DNA from: Arthonia radiata
Taxonomy: Eukaryota; Ascomycota; Arthoniomycetes; Arthoniales; Arthoniaceae
Direction of reading: 5' to 3'
NCBI GenBank assembly: GCA_002989075.1
Contig: PSQN01000004.1
Coordinates: 1,860,001 to 1,924,000 of the forward strand
DNA length: 64,000 nucleotides
Part shown: piece by piece, positions 10,627-22,848 of the stretch
How the letters are laid out: each line of letters starts with the position of its first letter
Position numbering within the stretch: position 1 is the first letter of the stretch
The notes under the pieces: model-generated
Databases searched by the model: none
Seen by the model: only the letters and a program-made list of their open reading frames with translations
Told to the model about the DNA's origin: nothing
Position numbers and translations under genes: made by a program

Positions 10627-13600
10627 CAAAGGCCGAAAAGGGGTGAAGAGCATAGCATGGGACGCGCCAGCAGAATGGTCGCAATTGAGCGAGGCCACCC
10701 GCTACGGTTCGAAGCTTGGGCACACTGAGCACGCCGCGAGGGTCGAAGCAAGACTGGGGCAGAAATGGAGTGCCATGCCGGATGGCATAGCTGCAAGCAT
10801 CGAGACTTAGGGGGACATTGGCGCGTCGAGAGCTCTCGCGGGTTACGAATAATTTCAGAGACGGTCATACATGCATGTACAGACATCGGACGGCTCACAG
10901 CAAGCAAGGCGTTCCGGATATCGCATATCCTCCACTTTGATTAGGAAAATAAGGTTAGAGTTTGGCTGACAGTGATTAAAATAGAGGGCATCTGCGTCTA
11001 CAATTTCTTCCACGATCTTTCATTGTGGCAAGACAGACGGCTTAGCTTTCATGCTTCTTTGCTGAAAGCAAGTCGTGCACCCAATTGATTACTTTACGCC
11101 TTTTGGCGTCCTCGTCATCTAAAAGGCCCTCCTCACCGCCATTCCATGCTCCCACCAATGCTCCCACGACATGCCCAACTCCACACCTCTTCTCTATCTC
11201 GACGTCGCTCCTTCCCCCTCGACTGACTTTCGACTATGACTTGCTTGCCAAACTTTTCATGAGCTTCATGGCACCAGTCAATGAAATGTACGAGCGTGCT
11301 CGAGCAACCTCTGACCATCTCGATTGACGATCTATGCTCCTGTGCTACGATGTTATGATATTAAGGAGGTAGCTACCTGTGCCTGTGACTTGTGCATGTT
11401 TCATGCGCTTTGTGCTGGCCGTTGCAGAAACTACACGCGGACTTGCTGAAGATGGTCCTGCGAGATGAAATTCTTAATTTATCGTGGGTCACTCTACAGG
11501 CCCATGTACGGCTGGGGGCAGCAACATACCTCTCACCCTGACCTTTACTAATAGACAAACCAAGCTATTGCTGAGCTGGGGTGATGGTCTCGCAGCAAAA
11601 TTCTCACGAGAAATAGGTTTGAACTTTTCGAGTTCTCAGCTGCTCCACCTGGCTGACATGAAGCAAGGTCTGGATATGGGCAAACAGTGGGGAATCAAAC
11701 TCTTTTCGATTAAGGAATACATTCTCACGGACATCCCGAGCGTATCTACTGCCTTTTGGAATAGTAGAAAGCTGGCTCTTCGGGCGCATGTGCTGACTAT
11801 TGGACGCTGCCGAAACCTGGCAGCACATGATCTACACACGAAGCCATTCAGTCTACCATCAGCACAGGCTGATAACGAGGTACAAGCAGAGATATCGGCA
11901 AGGCTGCTGAAGAGCATCTCCAGTACTGTCGCCATCGCAAATAAGGACACGTTGCCGCCCGAAATTAGTCACAACACCCGCGATGCTTACACCGCGGTGT
12001 GAAGAGACTTGATTACGGGGTCACTTCGACGATGATCGTCAGTCGCGCGTTTTCCAGCCTCGTTGTCGTCAGGAATGTGCAATCTATAGGGGCGCTCGGA
12101 GGAAATGATGGTCTGAGCACTGAGGACTCAAAGTCTCCGCATGAGGTTAAACGAGTGTTTTGAGTGTTCTCGTCACATACCCAATAGCATTGACTATACA
12201 AAGGCATCCCGTCCGGCTAAACGGTGAATTGCCTTGAACTCACCCGTGGCTGTTACTCTTCTCAAACGAACTATGATCAGCTTGGAACGTTGATTACCGA
12301 AGCGGCGAAGCGGACTTGAGGAAATTGCCATTAACGTCGGTAATGGCGTGCTGAACGGATGGCTTGCGGCGCGTCTCGAAAATTGATTTTCAGCTCATAA
12401 AAAATGATACAACTTCCGGTCATTACGGCTCCTCGCCGCAAACGCCAAGGCATGCCCAGACTTCTTGATAAAGCGGTGCCTATTCCTGCTGCAGCGCCAA
12501 TGCAGCCAGAGATCCAATGATGAGCATCTATGCGGCTTTCCTGGCTCTCACTAAGGGGGAAAAGAAGACAGTCGTGCAAGGATCTCGTGTGCGTATAGGT
12601 GAGTAGCGTGATGATCGTCGCTGCGAGGCTCCAGGCAGACAGATGATGAGTGGCAAAGGTTTGAGGTTGTGACGTTGGACGAGGAAAGCAGCAGAGCTCA
12701 ATACTCGTGTCGTGCAGAAACGGCAGTGGACGCGCAAGCCACACTCACCAGCCACAAGGGTCGCGGCAAACGTCAACCGAAATGCCAATGGGACCGTTCG
12801 ATGAGCCGCGCACAAAAGCGGCTCTTCCCGAAATCTTAATCCTGTCGCATCATCGCACCAATCACCCACACAATTTCTTTCGTCCTTCTATCGCTCTCAC
12901 TTGAGCGTTGTCCTGCTAAGGCATCCACTGGTGCACTCATCTGTTCGCCAGGATGACCCTCGGCAACGATCGGGCAATTGTGTTTGGTAAGAAGATCGAC
13001 TGTTTCGAGGGTCGGTGGGAGAGCTCGAATGCCTGACGGGTGCTGTGGCAGGATAAGAGCTATCACTGGCTTACTTTGGGCACCGGGCAGTATTCGGAGG
13101 ACACAAACCGCCAGAAAGGAACCCTGAATTAACCGCTAGCATTGGAACACGCTCTCGAATATTCGAGCGTTGTAAGAGCCCCAAAATGTCTCATACGTCA
13201 TTACCGCATTTGATTGCATGCCTCACATCTCACAGACGAATTTCCCTTGGAATTTGGGCAGCGATAACTCCACAGACGCTGTCTCTCGGAACCAGACACA
13301 CGTGCAATCCAATTCGAAGATGAAACATGTTCACCACTGGCTGATCCAACGAATCACAACCCGCCTCGGCGTCTCATATCATTCATTTTATTTGAGAATC
13401 AATGCAGACCCGAAGATGGTGACCAATGGTTGACACGCCGAACCAACGTGTGCGCCGTTTCCGGGGCGGCTAATGAAGCTATCATGACACCTCGCTAGAC
13501 ACGAGATAACGGCCGCCGCCCGATGACAGCATTCAAGAGAGTCCGAGGCATACACAAGCTGCAGTCGAGACTGACGCGGCCTCCGGTGAAAGAGGTCAAG

Positions 13601-14042
13601 AAGCGACTTGGGCCAGGCCTTACACTTCTAGCAATGATCGTCAACCTCGAACAGGCATCTCAGGTAAGCTCATGCCGCCATAGCAGCACAGCCACTTGTG
13701 GGTCTGACCCCAACGGCGCTAGCCGCAAGTTCTGCTCATCTCCACCTCATTTGCCTTAGCGCCGATTATTGACCCCGTTTTCTTGCCCCTCTGCCACACT
13801 TCCTTCTTAAACTACCTGCGTTTAGCTGTGGCTTGACCTCTCTGGTTTCTACGCGTCGCCAAGCCAACTCGAATACAAAGTAGCCACAGTAATTCAAGAC
13901 TGCCTTCTCCTGAGCTGAGAACAATCCTACCGTCAGTGTCAATCCTACCTAAGAGTACTTTGCCTATCGGGACTGTATGTTGCCACGCGTCGCTTTCCTT
14001 ATGGCCATGATCGTCGCCAGCTGAAAGCCACCTCCGAAAACA
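10627..14042. other. Gene-poor 3.4 kb stretch upstream of the grainyhead-like gene
   Basis: Only short or unrecognised open frames, apart from the orphan frame at 11484-12002 listed separately. A short ATG frame at 13523 (MTAFKRVRGIHKLQ...) lies some 500 bp before the grainyhead-like start and could be a leader ORF. No transposon or RNA gene was recognised. Confidence 0.4.
11484..12002 (+). CDS. Orphan open frame, possible exon of a lineage-specific gene
   Basis: An open frame of 172 codons whose first codon is GTG; the first ATG inside is near 11658 (MKQGLDMGKQWG). Its composition looks protein-like (for example SSSQLLHLADMKQGLDMGK, then FWNSRKLALRAHVLTIG). An acceptor-like CTACAG precedes it at about 11499, so it may be the last exon of a short gene. 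No family was recognised and no confirmed upstream exon was found, so it may be spurious. Confidence 0.22.
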   Translation: MGHSTGPCTAGGSNIPLTLTFTNRQTKLLLSWGDGLAAKFSREIGLNFSSSQLLHLADMKQGLDMGKQWGIKLFSIKEYILTDIPSVSTAFWNSRKLALRAHVLTIGRCRNLAAHDLHTKPFSLPSAQADNEVQAEISARLLKSISSTVAIANKDTLPPEISHNTRDAYTAV

Positions 14043-16691
14043 ATGTTTAACAGGTCAGTACATCCTAATCAATAAATACGATTACAAGGATTTGGCGCTA
14101 ATCGTTCCATTCACTAGACGTCCGTCTCATAAAAAACCCACAGAAGATTTTCTATCCAACTTCAAAAGCCAGTACACTGGAGTTCTACCCGCACAGCACG
14201 AGGAAGCAATTCAATTCCGAAACTCACTTTCGTCAGCCGAACAATCGCCCACGGTGGCTTTCGATCCACGGTATGTCTGCACCTTGTCTTTCCCTACGCA
14301 ATCCATCTTGCGCATCGCTAGCACTACCTGTAAACTCATCCGGAGCGGTAGCTCAACGTACAACGCTGACAAACTGATAGCCATTTCGAGGGATTGTCGG
14401 GAAGAAACAATGGCCAACTCTGTTCTGAAAGCTTTGAGCTTTCTAGCGAGATCAAGACCGCAGGTCTGCTCGATCCCGAAGTAGACGGCTTCCATGATTT
14501 CTCACAGCCTGGTGGATTCTGGCCGCCCACACCGCAAGGGTCTGGTTCCTATGGCGGTGTTAGCAACAACTACCAGCACAACCCGTTTGGAATGGACACT
14601 CCAGCGTCTGCAAATACGCAATATCATGGGTTCGCTCCGCAGGCAGACAATTTCCACCATCAAGATTTCATGTCTTCTCACCGAATGAACTCATTTCCTG
14701 CAAATCAACACCAGTTCGAAGCACCTCCAGGTATCGCGCCGCACTCATTCAACCCTGCGACATCTCACATCGGTCACGTAGACGCCCAGTCTCATGGTCT
14801 ACATTTGAGCGATGTGAGCCTTGTCCAAGGATTCGACCGTTCCCAACCCAATTCAGCAATCCGTACTCGACAGCCCTCATTCGAGAGCATCGGGCCACGA
14901 GCAGTTGTGGACGCAATGAACCAGTAGGTTATCACGTCTTTTTTTCCGCGAGAAGAGCTACAATGCTAATGGTCACCCCCTAGATTTCGGTTCCGCACCA
15001 TACTCAAAGCACAGACTGCTATGATTAAGCATCCACAGGACATTCCAGTCACCTACCTGAACAAGAGCCAAGTCTACAATGTCCACGTCGAAGACTCAAT
15101 GATGGGACATAACTTCGCAGACCCCTCCATGAAGTATCGCACAGCCATCCGCATCTCTTTCGAAGACGATCTACAACGCAAAAATCCAGCTACCAGCTGG
15201 CAGTTGTGGAACGAGGGGCGCGGTACGAATGAAGCTATCAAGCGAGGTGTGAAGCCCAAGGCTGTTGAGTATGTCAGCCAAGATCAATCACAAGTCGACA
15301 CCCGCAGCAATTTGCAGCCTATGGTGGAGAATTTCGATGGGTTCTCTGTCATATGGTCGCCCAACAGTGAGGGCATGGCAAGTTGCAACATTCAACTCCG
15401 ATTCAACTTTCTCTCAACGGATTTCAGTCATTCCAAGGGAGTCAAGGGCGTACCGGTGAGACTGTGTGCCAAAACGGAGCTTGTCGATGGGCAACACATG
15501 TTCGCACCAAACGCAGTCCACAGAGAGATCAGCTTCTGCGCTGTCAAGATCTTTCGCGACCACGGCGCAGAGCGGAAACTTGCCAACGACAAAGCCCACA
15601 TCGACAAGCTCGTTGAAAAGTTCACTACCCAGGCGGAACAAGTCGAGTCGGGTGCAAAAGAGGGTGGAAAGCGCCGAAGGAGCGATTCGATGGTCACCGG
15701 TAGGCCAAGCAAGATTGCGAAACATAAGCGAGCTTGGTCAGTCTCATCTTCTGGATCGTCTGATGGAATCGACGCCGCCGAGGACGAGCTGGCTGTGCGT
15801 ATTCGCTCACTTCGAGCAATGCCCGAGTCTGTCCGTTCTGTTTCCGCCTTCTATCTTCGTGGCGAAGAGCAAGATGACCTTGACACCTACCCAGTCCCTC
15901 CACTGGCTCCTACTCCACCTCCAGGATCTCCAACTCGTGCTCCTCCGGCCATCTTGAGGACGGACAGTACGCAGACCACGACCCTATCAGCTGGTGGCTA
16001 TGGATCGGACACACCGGTCTCCAGGTCTCCAAGCATGATCCGATTGAAACGAGAGCTGTCCTCTCAGTTTCCGGCACCCCTCGATACAACGCCTCCTTCA
16101 CGGCAAGGCAAGTCACCTGTAAAGCTAGATCATTTGCGCACAACTCCGCAACAACTCGCCAGTCCTCCTTCTAGCGGCGCCATGAAGCCCAGGAACTCGG
16201 AGCAGCTACCTACTGCGCCGCCGACCACCAGTCTAGGACAGGCTCTTGACATTGACCAGACGTATCTGCCCCCACGTGAATGCCAGTCCACGGCTGGTAA
16301 GTGCTCCAGTGAGGTTTCTTCATACTTTGGCTGACATGCTAGAATAGTTGCCGAGCTGTTTGTCAAACCCAGCTTCTCCTGGAAGCCCGCAAAAGACGAC
16401 AATTACCGGGCCGTCTACCTGACCGAGCGGACGCTTCGAGATCTTATACGAGCAGTAGCCGTCAAATGCGACGTCGACCCGATGGCTATTGTCACCACGA
16501 TCCGCGTGAACGCTCAGGGTCTACCAATCACCGCTGACAATGAAATGGTGGAGCAGATGCCCGAACGTCAAGATTTCATTGCGGAACTGGACATCGTCGA
16601 GAACACGCACGACTCTGCTGCTCAGTTCTTCGAGAACAGCGATGATGCCGCCGACACTGGAACGAAATACAAGCTTACGTTACGATATTGA
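14043..16691 (+). CDS. Grainyhead/CP2-family transcription factor
   Basis: A nuclear sequence-specific regulator. Five exons are inferred: 14043-14053 (an 11-nt micro-exon), 14118-14270, 14381-14923, 14984-16296 and 16348-16691 (787 aa). A disordered N-terminal part of about 235 residues is rich in Gln, His, Pro and Asn. The CP2/grainyhead DNA-binding domain follows (about 240-430). It opens with FRFRTILKAQTAMIKHPQD, VTYLNKSQVYNVHV and EDSMMG, and its later part has FDGFSVIWSP and IQLRFNFLSTDFSHSKGVKG. A Ser/Pro-rich linker carries KRRRSDS and KIAKHKRAWS, basic stretches that may serve in nuclear import. The C-terminal ~110 residues (VAELFVKPSFSWKP onward) correspond to the ubiquitin-like/dimerisation end of grainyhead proteins. 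In Neurospora the GRHL homologue affects cell-wall remodelling and conidial separation; a similar role here is inference. Confidence 0.92.
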
Positions 16692-18669
16692 TCTGTCATG
16701 CAGATGCATGCACAGACAGCACGATATTACGACTTGATGACCTTGATAATGGATACCTCATTTTAGATTCCATTATATTACTACAGCCAATCCTCAGCGT
16801 CCTCATCGACACGACTCTTTTGTGTTCCCCCTTCAACCTAGAGCATCCGACGTTCTTGCCCACCACTACTTCCATACAGGCTGTAAAGGTCTGCTCGGGT
16901 CTCCACTAATTACTTCATCGAAGCTACCACGGCGCTGCCGCCCGTTTGCACGAGATTGCTCTTCTTCAGCGAATGATACCCCCATTGTACATTTTAAGAT
17001 CTCTACGGCAGATCGGAGGATTTGTTCAATACCCGACTTGGATGCGGCCGTTTTCAACGTTTACATGCTTAGAACAGCAATTCTCTAGCATAGACTAGGT
17101 CTTTCTCACGGACAACGAAACAAATCAGTTCAACCCGCTCTACGAGCAGTTGCCGATAATGTCTTTCTCAGTTCCTGATTGCCCCCCAATGCCACATCTT
17201 GGTCTGTAAAATTACCCAGGCTACCAAATGCCGTGCTTCATAGCCTACAAGCGGGAGAGTGTCAGACTGACCGGGTACCCATATCAATCCCTATCGCGCG
17301 CAGGAGTTCAATATTTTGCAAGCACCAAACTTACGTGCCCTGGCCCGGCCTTACTGCCGGATTGGGGACTGCCCATGACGATATCGACCATCTCAGGATA
17401 GCTTCATCTCCGCGGGCGCAAATGACAGACGCATCCATACACAACGGTCGGGAAAACCTACCCGAAAGGAAGGTGAAACACTCGCTTTCTTGGGCATCCT
17501 TCCAGAATCAAGCTTACGCGTTGGGTAATCTCATCGACGAGCCAATGAACGCTAGCGCACCTGATCGAGGCGCACAGCCACACGTCGGAAGTTCAGCGGG
17601 ATGCCGGTACACCGCTCAATATCAATTCAAACTCAAGCGCTTAACCGTGTGAGGCCCCTTGCTCATCTTCGACCGAGCTCAAATGTCCGCTCAACGCTGC
17701 CGGACCAGACAGACTTTTCACTGCTCCCGTAGGCCTCGTAATCGCCTCAAAATCGAAGCAGGATGCCACTGGAAATGCGTCTCCGCATCGCCAAGGACAC
17801 GACTCACGAGAGCTTTTGGACCCTGCAGAGACCGGCCCAGAGCTACGGATCAGGTCCGTTATGCACCCGCTAATCAAGTCAGAACTCTGTTTGCAAAGCT
17901 TGCTGTCTGCCGCATCCCGAACTGCTGGACCGTGACGATCCTTTGTCGTCTGTGGCGGTGAAGTCGATCGTGGCTTGTGAATTCTGTCCAGACGGGAGCA
18001 CCTGGCGCCAGGACGCCACGTTGACATCGCAGATTGTATCATTATATTGTATACTCGGACCTCACTTCTGCCAAAAGGTATGATCTGTGAAGGCTACAAG
18101 CTGAGCTTGGAATCCATCCGCCCATGCGAGGGTATCCAGAGTGTTAAGCTTAAAGCTTCAATGCGGAGTCAGCTGCGGATCCCGGAAATGTGAGTTCCTG
18201 CTCGCTACCACACTGCAGCTGGCCTTCACACCTTGGTCAAATCATCACAGCCATTACAAGAGCCAGACGATCCATTGAGATTATGACCGCGGTGGCGCTG
18301 ATGCCGACAAGATGCGGGCGATGAGGCACACTCGATGGTACCAAAGCATAACCACAGGTCACTCTGCTCGACCGCACGCATAGCTCTCGATCTTGCGCTG
18401 TAGGTATCAAACGGGCAAGCTCACCCCTGCGCTGAAAGTATTTGTGATTATGCGAGAAATTTAGAACTCGAAGGCATGATGCTGCAGAGTTGTTTTCAAT
18501 GAGATTCCGCTTTTGCTATGTAATTGGAGTCGTCCTAGTTCGTAGAGCACATGAGCAATACTACTAACACCCGGCACCGCGCGAAGGTGCGACTCCGTCG
18601 CCGGGCCCCACCCAAAACAGGTGGGGAGTGAGTTCCCAAGCCCCCATCTGGAAGCTCAGGACAAGTCAC
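16692..18669. other. Gene-poor 2 kb stretch
   Basis: Holds the 3' region of the grainyhead-like gene and downstream DNA. The longest frame (17179-17652) starts at a non-ATG codon, has no recognisable content and is not supported as a gene. No repeat family or RNA gene was recognised. Confidence 0.45.
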
Positions 18670-19735
18670 TCAGTCTGTCAAACGGGCCCGCTGCAGTCGC
18701 GATTGACCTGCAGACGGGTTTTCTCTCTTGAGGGTATACGCTCTCTGAGGGCGTATGTCGTCTTCTGCGCTGACGTTTTCCTCAACTGTGCCAATGGCCG
18801 CGGTTGATTCATTGTCATAGTCTTCGGATTCCGCGATGGATGGAATCGATTCGGTAGCCCCAGCTGCAGACCGAGCTGGAGATCCCCACCTGCCAACTGG
18901 AGGAAGCACGTTAGTACTCCTTGTTGACGAAGGCTTGTCATTGCCCTGTTCTTCTTGGGTGGGAAATTGGGAGAGTGGCCTATGCAGGCCGACTTCACCG
19001 GCATCGGATCTCTGATGGGAAGATGGTGCCGCCTTGGCGTTTGCCTCAGCCATCACACCTCCATCTCCATCTCTGGCTCTGTCTCTCGACGCTTTCATCA
19101 TCCTCTGGCGTGCAACGCGCGACAGGGTTCCGGTGGATGTACCACCTTCACCGATGGGGCGAGGTCTCGCATGGGCGTTGAACCCTCTATGTGAGCCATC
19201 ATTCCCCTTGTTCTTCTTGGATGAGCTTGAGTGCTCGTGGTCTTGATCGTCTTTCCGCTTGCCATCAGGCTTGCTTTCGGACGGATCGGCTTCTGGATTT
19301 GCGCTGAGCATACTTGCTCGAACGCCAGTCTGGATGAGCCAGCTGTCGTGCAACAACTGCTTGACTTCTGATTCAAAGTCATCGCCGCTGATTTCAAACC
19401 TACCAGTCTCGCTAGGTTCAGCGTTTATCGACGACAAAATCTTGGAGATCCTCTTGCGAGCCTGGTCATTCGACCAGGCTGGATCGTTCGCATTGGACAA
19501 AGGGTCGGCAAGACCCAAGATTGTCGCTAGCGGGTTTGAAGCTATAAACATGTTAGCACGAGCTTTTGCTATCATTTGCAGCCCTTGTTGAGCTACGAGA
19601 AAGGGGTGGTACGTACGCATTCTGTCTTGAGAAAGGAGAAGAAGAAGAAGCGGAAGGAGAGCCGCTGTTGTGATGCGCGGTGGAGAACGTGGACTTACTG
19701 CCGCTAAATCCGAGATTACTTGGCATTCCCGACAT
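18670..19735 (-). CDS. Unknown, largely disordered protein
   Basis: Two exons are inferred on the minus strand: 19735-19699 and 19541-18670 (302 aa). The donor GTAAGT follows codon 12 plus one base (MSGMPSNLGFSG). The acceptor TTTATAG is preceded by a perfect CTAAC branch site, and the frame continues as TSNPLATILGLADPLSNAND. A second donor (GTACGT) further on in the intron does not keep frame. An alternative acceptor (CGTAG) would add about 20 residues in frame. A short helical segment at about residues 30-95 (WSNDQARKRISKILSSI, then FESEVKQLLHDSWLIQ) is the only likely folded part. The rest is Ser/Gly/Asp/Lys-rich, with SSSSKKNKG and several acidic stretches. I recognise no family. It is divergent from the thioesterase-like gene, 315 bp away. 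Confidence 0.7.
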
Positions 19736-20050
19736 GTTTCGTATTGAAGGATAAAGGTTGTTCCGCCAGTCTCGTTCTCCAATTCCATCATTTATTTGCG
19801 TGTCTTCACACTCTGCAATTGATCATGATTTGCCTCCCTTCCAGACAGGCACATCTTTGAAGCCGTGACGTCTGCTTATTAGAATGTTTGCCTCAAATCA
19901 GCACTGCATGCTAGCTGCAGCCCGTCGCGAGGCAGCTGTATGACGCCTAGGCAACCAGTAATGGCGTCTATTTGAAGCGTCCCTCCATCGTCGTGCTGCT
20001 ACCTGCAAGTACCGGCCTCGAAAGCGCGTTTTGGGCATGCGATCTGAATT
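19736..20050. other. Short divergent promoter region
   Basis: A 315-bp gap between two divergent starts. It presumably carries both promoters; no specific motif could be assigned. Confidence 0.5.
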
Positions 20051-21209
20051 ATGTCCTCCCAACAGCGCCTGGCCGCCTGTCTTCAGTCCTCGAAGTACCC
20101 AGAACCCGTCATCGTCCCACCCCGTCAATTACCACATAAGCACTCTATCATACTCCTCCATGGCCGTGGGGACAACGCTAAGAATTTCGCGCCGGTGTTA
20201 CTCATGATGAAGATACCAGGAATCGGGTCCCTCACTACAGCTTTTCCACACGCGCGATTTGTCTTTCCCTCCGCTGCTCCACGTCGTGCTCAGGTCATGA
20301 AGCGCCTGCCAATGAGCCAGTGGTTTGACATTTTCGACATCAAGAGACAACAGGAGCAGCAGGAGTTGCAGATCGAAGGCTTGAGAGAGACCAGCGAGGG
20401 GTTGCATATCTTGATGCTGGGAGAAATCGAAAAGGTAGGTGCGGAGAATGTCATGCTTGGAGGCCTCAGTCAAGGCTGTGCGGCGAGCCTGATAGCAAGC
20501 CTGCTCTGGAATGGGCCAAAAATCGCCGGCGTCATTGGCATGTGTGGATGGTTGCCATTGCGACTCGTCTTGGCCGAAGCAGCGGACATGGAGGAAGAGC
20601 TGGACAAGCTGGATGCAAAGAACGAGGAGCAATTGAATCTGGAGATTCACAAAGAAATGAAGAAGCACGAACTGGGTGAGACGAGGCAAGAGAAAGCTAA
20701 GGTTGAGTTCAGGGATGATACTGATGCCCCAGTGGACGAGAATTCAGCAGTGAGCCAGGACCCTGCAAGCACTGAAGCGCAGAAAGTTGTCGCTGGACTT
20801 CGTGAATATCTGGACCTTCCTAGACTCGAAGTCGAGCATATTCCCTGTGAAGACACGCCGCTGTTTGTCGGGCATGGCTGGCTCGATCACAAAGTACCGA
20901 TCAAGCTCGGGCATAGAGCCGCTGACTTCTTCTCCGTCCTCGGGACAGATGTCAGCTATAGGGAATACCGAGACTTGGGCCACTGGTGAGTGTTGCAGCA
21001 ATCGCACACCTTGCGTTGCCGTTTGTGGAGTAGTCGCTGGCGGCGAGCTCGTGGCCTGTCTCAAAAGGTCTGGCTTGGAATCGAGAGAGCGCGGGTATGA
21101 TGCTCTTTGGATCGGTTAAGGCTAACGTGTCGTCGCCAGGTATTCGCCAGACATGTTGAAAGACGTGGTTCAATTCATCCACCAGAAGACTACTTGGGAT
21201 CAGCCATAG
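20051..21209 (+). CDS. Acyl-protein thioesterase/phospholipase-carboxylesterase family hydrolase
   Basis: An alpha/beta hydrolase of the type that removes palmitate from proteins or hydrolyses short esters. Two exons: 20051-20985 and 21140-21209 (334 aa). The intron interrupts the Trp codon of the conserved GHW stretch, and the spliced end YSPDMLKDVVQFIHQK fits the family. The catalytic triad is visible: Ser140 in GGLSQG, the Asp in GHGWLDHKVP and the His in YRDLGHW. An oxyanion-type LLHGRGDN motif lies at 35-42. Compared with a ~230-aa APT1 the protein is longer. A charged Glu/Lys/Gln-rich insert of about 70 residues follows the CGWLPL segment, and there is a short Gln-rich stretch near residue 100. 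The acyl substrate is unknown. Confidence 0.9.
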
Positions 21210-21531
21210 CACTGGTGAAACAGTGTCGATCGAGGCTTCCAAAAGCTGTGTCCATCTTCTACGGCCTTATAGTTGCTCACTCTAAAAAAACGACAGTGAT
21301 ATGGGACACAAGAGGTTGAAATAGACTCCGACACCGTTTTGACGTGAGCCCCGCGCGTTACCCGTTCTTTAGACGAGCTGTATGCAGCTGACGTCAAGCA
21401 GCGCTCTGGAAATCTGAAGACGCTTCTGGTCCTCTTTTCTTTCTTTTGGTATAAACAGCGTCTGCGCTACTGCCTCCATCCTGCTATACTACGCTTCTTA
21501 GTCAAGGATACACACTTGCGTACGTTTTGCG
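21210..21531. other. Intergenic region, promoter of the epimerase-like gene
   Basis: No gene. It contains a T-rich stretch followed by a TATA-like motif shortly before the next start codon. Confidence 0.5.
21450..21455 (+). promoter_or_regulatory. Possible TATA box
   Basis: TATAAA after a CT-rich tract, 77 bp upstream of the ATG at 21532. Sequence and position fit a core promoter; there is no further proof. Confidence 0.35.
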
Positions 21532-22685
21532 ATGTCTTCAACGAAAGAAAAAACCAAAATCCTGCTCACGGGCGCCTCCGGCTTCATTGGCGGAACGTAA
21601 GCTTCCCTTTCGGCGTACATCGTTCTCCTTGCGCGCATTTTCAACATACTCACGCACCGTCAGCGTCCTGAGCACCCTTCTCACTTCCGCCCACCCCTCC
21701 ATTCAATCTCTCTCCTGCTCCGTCCTCGTCCGCAACCCCTCTCAAAAGCCCCACTTTGAATCCAAAAACATCAACACAATCCTCTTCAAAGACCTCGAAG
21801 ACGTCTCCACGATCAAGCAAGCAGCCTCAACCCACGACGTTGTCATCAACTGCGCCACCGGCTACGCAACCAATGCCGCGCGGGCGCTCATTCAAGGCCT
21901 CGGCGAGCGCAAGCGCCAGCACCCGGACAAGCATGTCTCCTTCATTCACACGTCCGGCACGTCCAACCTTGGCGACCGTCCCATCTCAAAGGGCTACGTC
22001 GAGCCCCGCTACCAAGAGGGTCGAGCGTTCCTAGACAACGAAGACCTCGACGGCTACATGCGGGAGCGGGAGAAGCAAGAGCAGCATCCGCAGCGCACGA
22101 CCGACGTCGTAGTGATTGATACCGGCCTAGCAGAGAACGTTCCGACGTACATCATGATGCCGCCTACCGTATTGGGGGAAAGGGACCGGCCACTTCCACA
22201 AACGCAGCATGCAGGTGCCCTCGCTGTGTCGCGCTGCGGTCTCTAATGGCTATAGCGCTGTCATTGGTACAGGTGCTGGTGAAATGGACCATGTCCACGT
22301 CGTGGATCTTGCACAACTCTACGAAAATATGCTCGAAGCGCTGCTCGCTGGTCGCCACGACGGTCTACCGAGTGGCAAGCAGGGCATTTATTTTTGCGAG
22401 ACGGGACAGCATAGCTGGCGTGACTTGGCCGACGGGATCGCGAAAGCGGGCAATGAGATGGGTGTGCTCAAAGACGCGGAGATGAAAGAGGTGGGTTTGG
22501 AAGAGGGCGCGAAGTTGTTCTCGGGGAACGTACTGGAGCTGAAGTGGGTCGAGTTGGGGTTCGCGCTGAATGCGAGGAGTCAGACGACAAAGGCGAAGGG
22601 GCTTTGGGAGCCTAGGTACACGCGAGACGACTTTCTTGCTTCGGTGAGGGATGAGCTTGAGGTGGCTAGAGGGGACCATGATTAG
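21532..22685 (+). CDS. NAD(P)-dependent epimerase/dehydratase-like protein, frameshifted in this sequence
   Basis: Exons 21532-21596 and 21664-22685. The N-terminus has the Rossmann motif of extended SDRs (LLTGASGFIGG, about residues 11-21), then VVINCATGYATNAARALIQG and the FIHTSGTSNLGD region; the fold binds NAD(P). The frame from the start runs through IMMPPTVLG and then degenerates. The conserved continuation (GTGHFHKRSMQVPSLCRA, then GEMDHVHVVDLAQLYENMLEAL) lies in another frame up to the stop at 22685. The switch falls at a GGGGG run (22174-22178): four G instead of five would restore a continuous protein of about 360 aa. This may be a real null allele or, quite plausibly, a sequencing or assembly error in a homopolymer. 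The substrate is unknown. A 16-bp tandem duplication overlaps the stop codon. Confidence 0.85.
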
Positions 22686-22699
22686 AGGGGACCATGATT
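22668..22699 (+). repeat. 16-bp tandem duplication overlapping the epimerase stop codon
   Basis: Two exact adjacent copies of AGAGGGGACCATGATT. The stop TAG is formed at the junction between the copies, so the last residues (GDHD) derive from the first copy. Confidence 0.95.
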
Positions 22700-22848
22700 A
22701 GAGTGCAGCATGGACTGCAACGGAGCAACGTAGGCTGGAGAGGAAGATAGCGCGTCTTGTACTTCATACGCTAAAAAGGACCACATCACGAAGCCTGTAC
22801 AATCGTCGGGGAGGCTCTCGGCATAGCCTCACGCGTGAAGGCCCTCGG

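Noticed and set aside
12836-13066. Minus-strand frame with a protein-like stretch (LPPTLETVDLLTKHNCPIV...)
   Set aside because: It begins at GTG with no ATG, no plausible neighbouring exons were found and no family was recognised; treated as chance.
10627-13500. Possible decayed transposon in the gene-poor stretch
   Set aside because: No terminal repeats, no transposase- or polymerase-like residues and no strong AT bias of the kind left by repeat-induced point mutation were seen.
17179-17652. 157-codon plus-strand frame in a gene-poor stretch
   Set aside because: Non-ATG start, unremarkable composition, no family, and no splice-supported extension.
20986-21139. 154-nt intron of the thioesterase-like gene considered as another introner-like element
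   Set aside because: Its length is similar, but none of the family's internal blocks are present.
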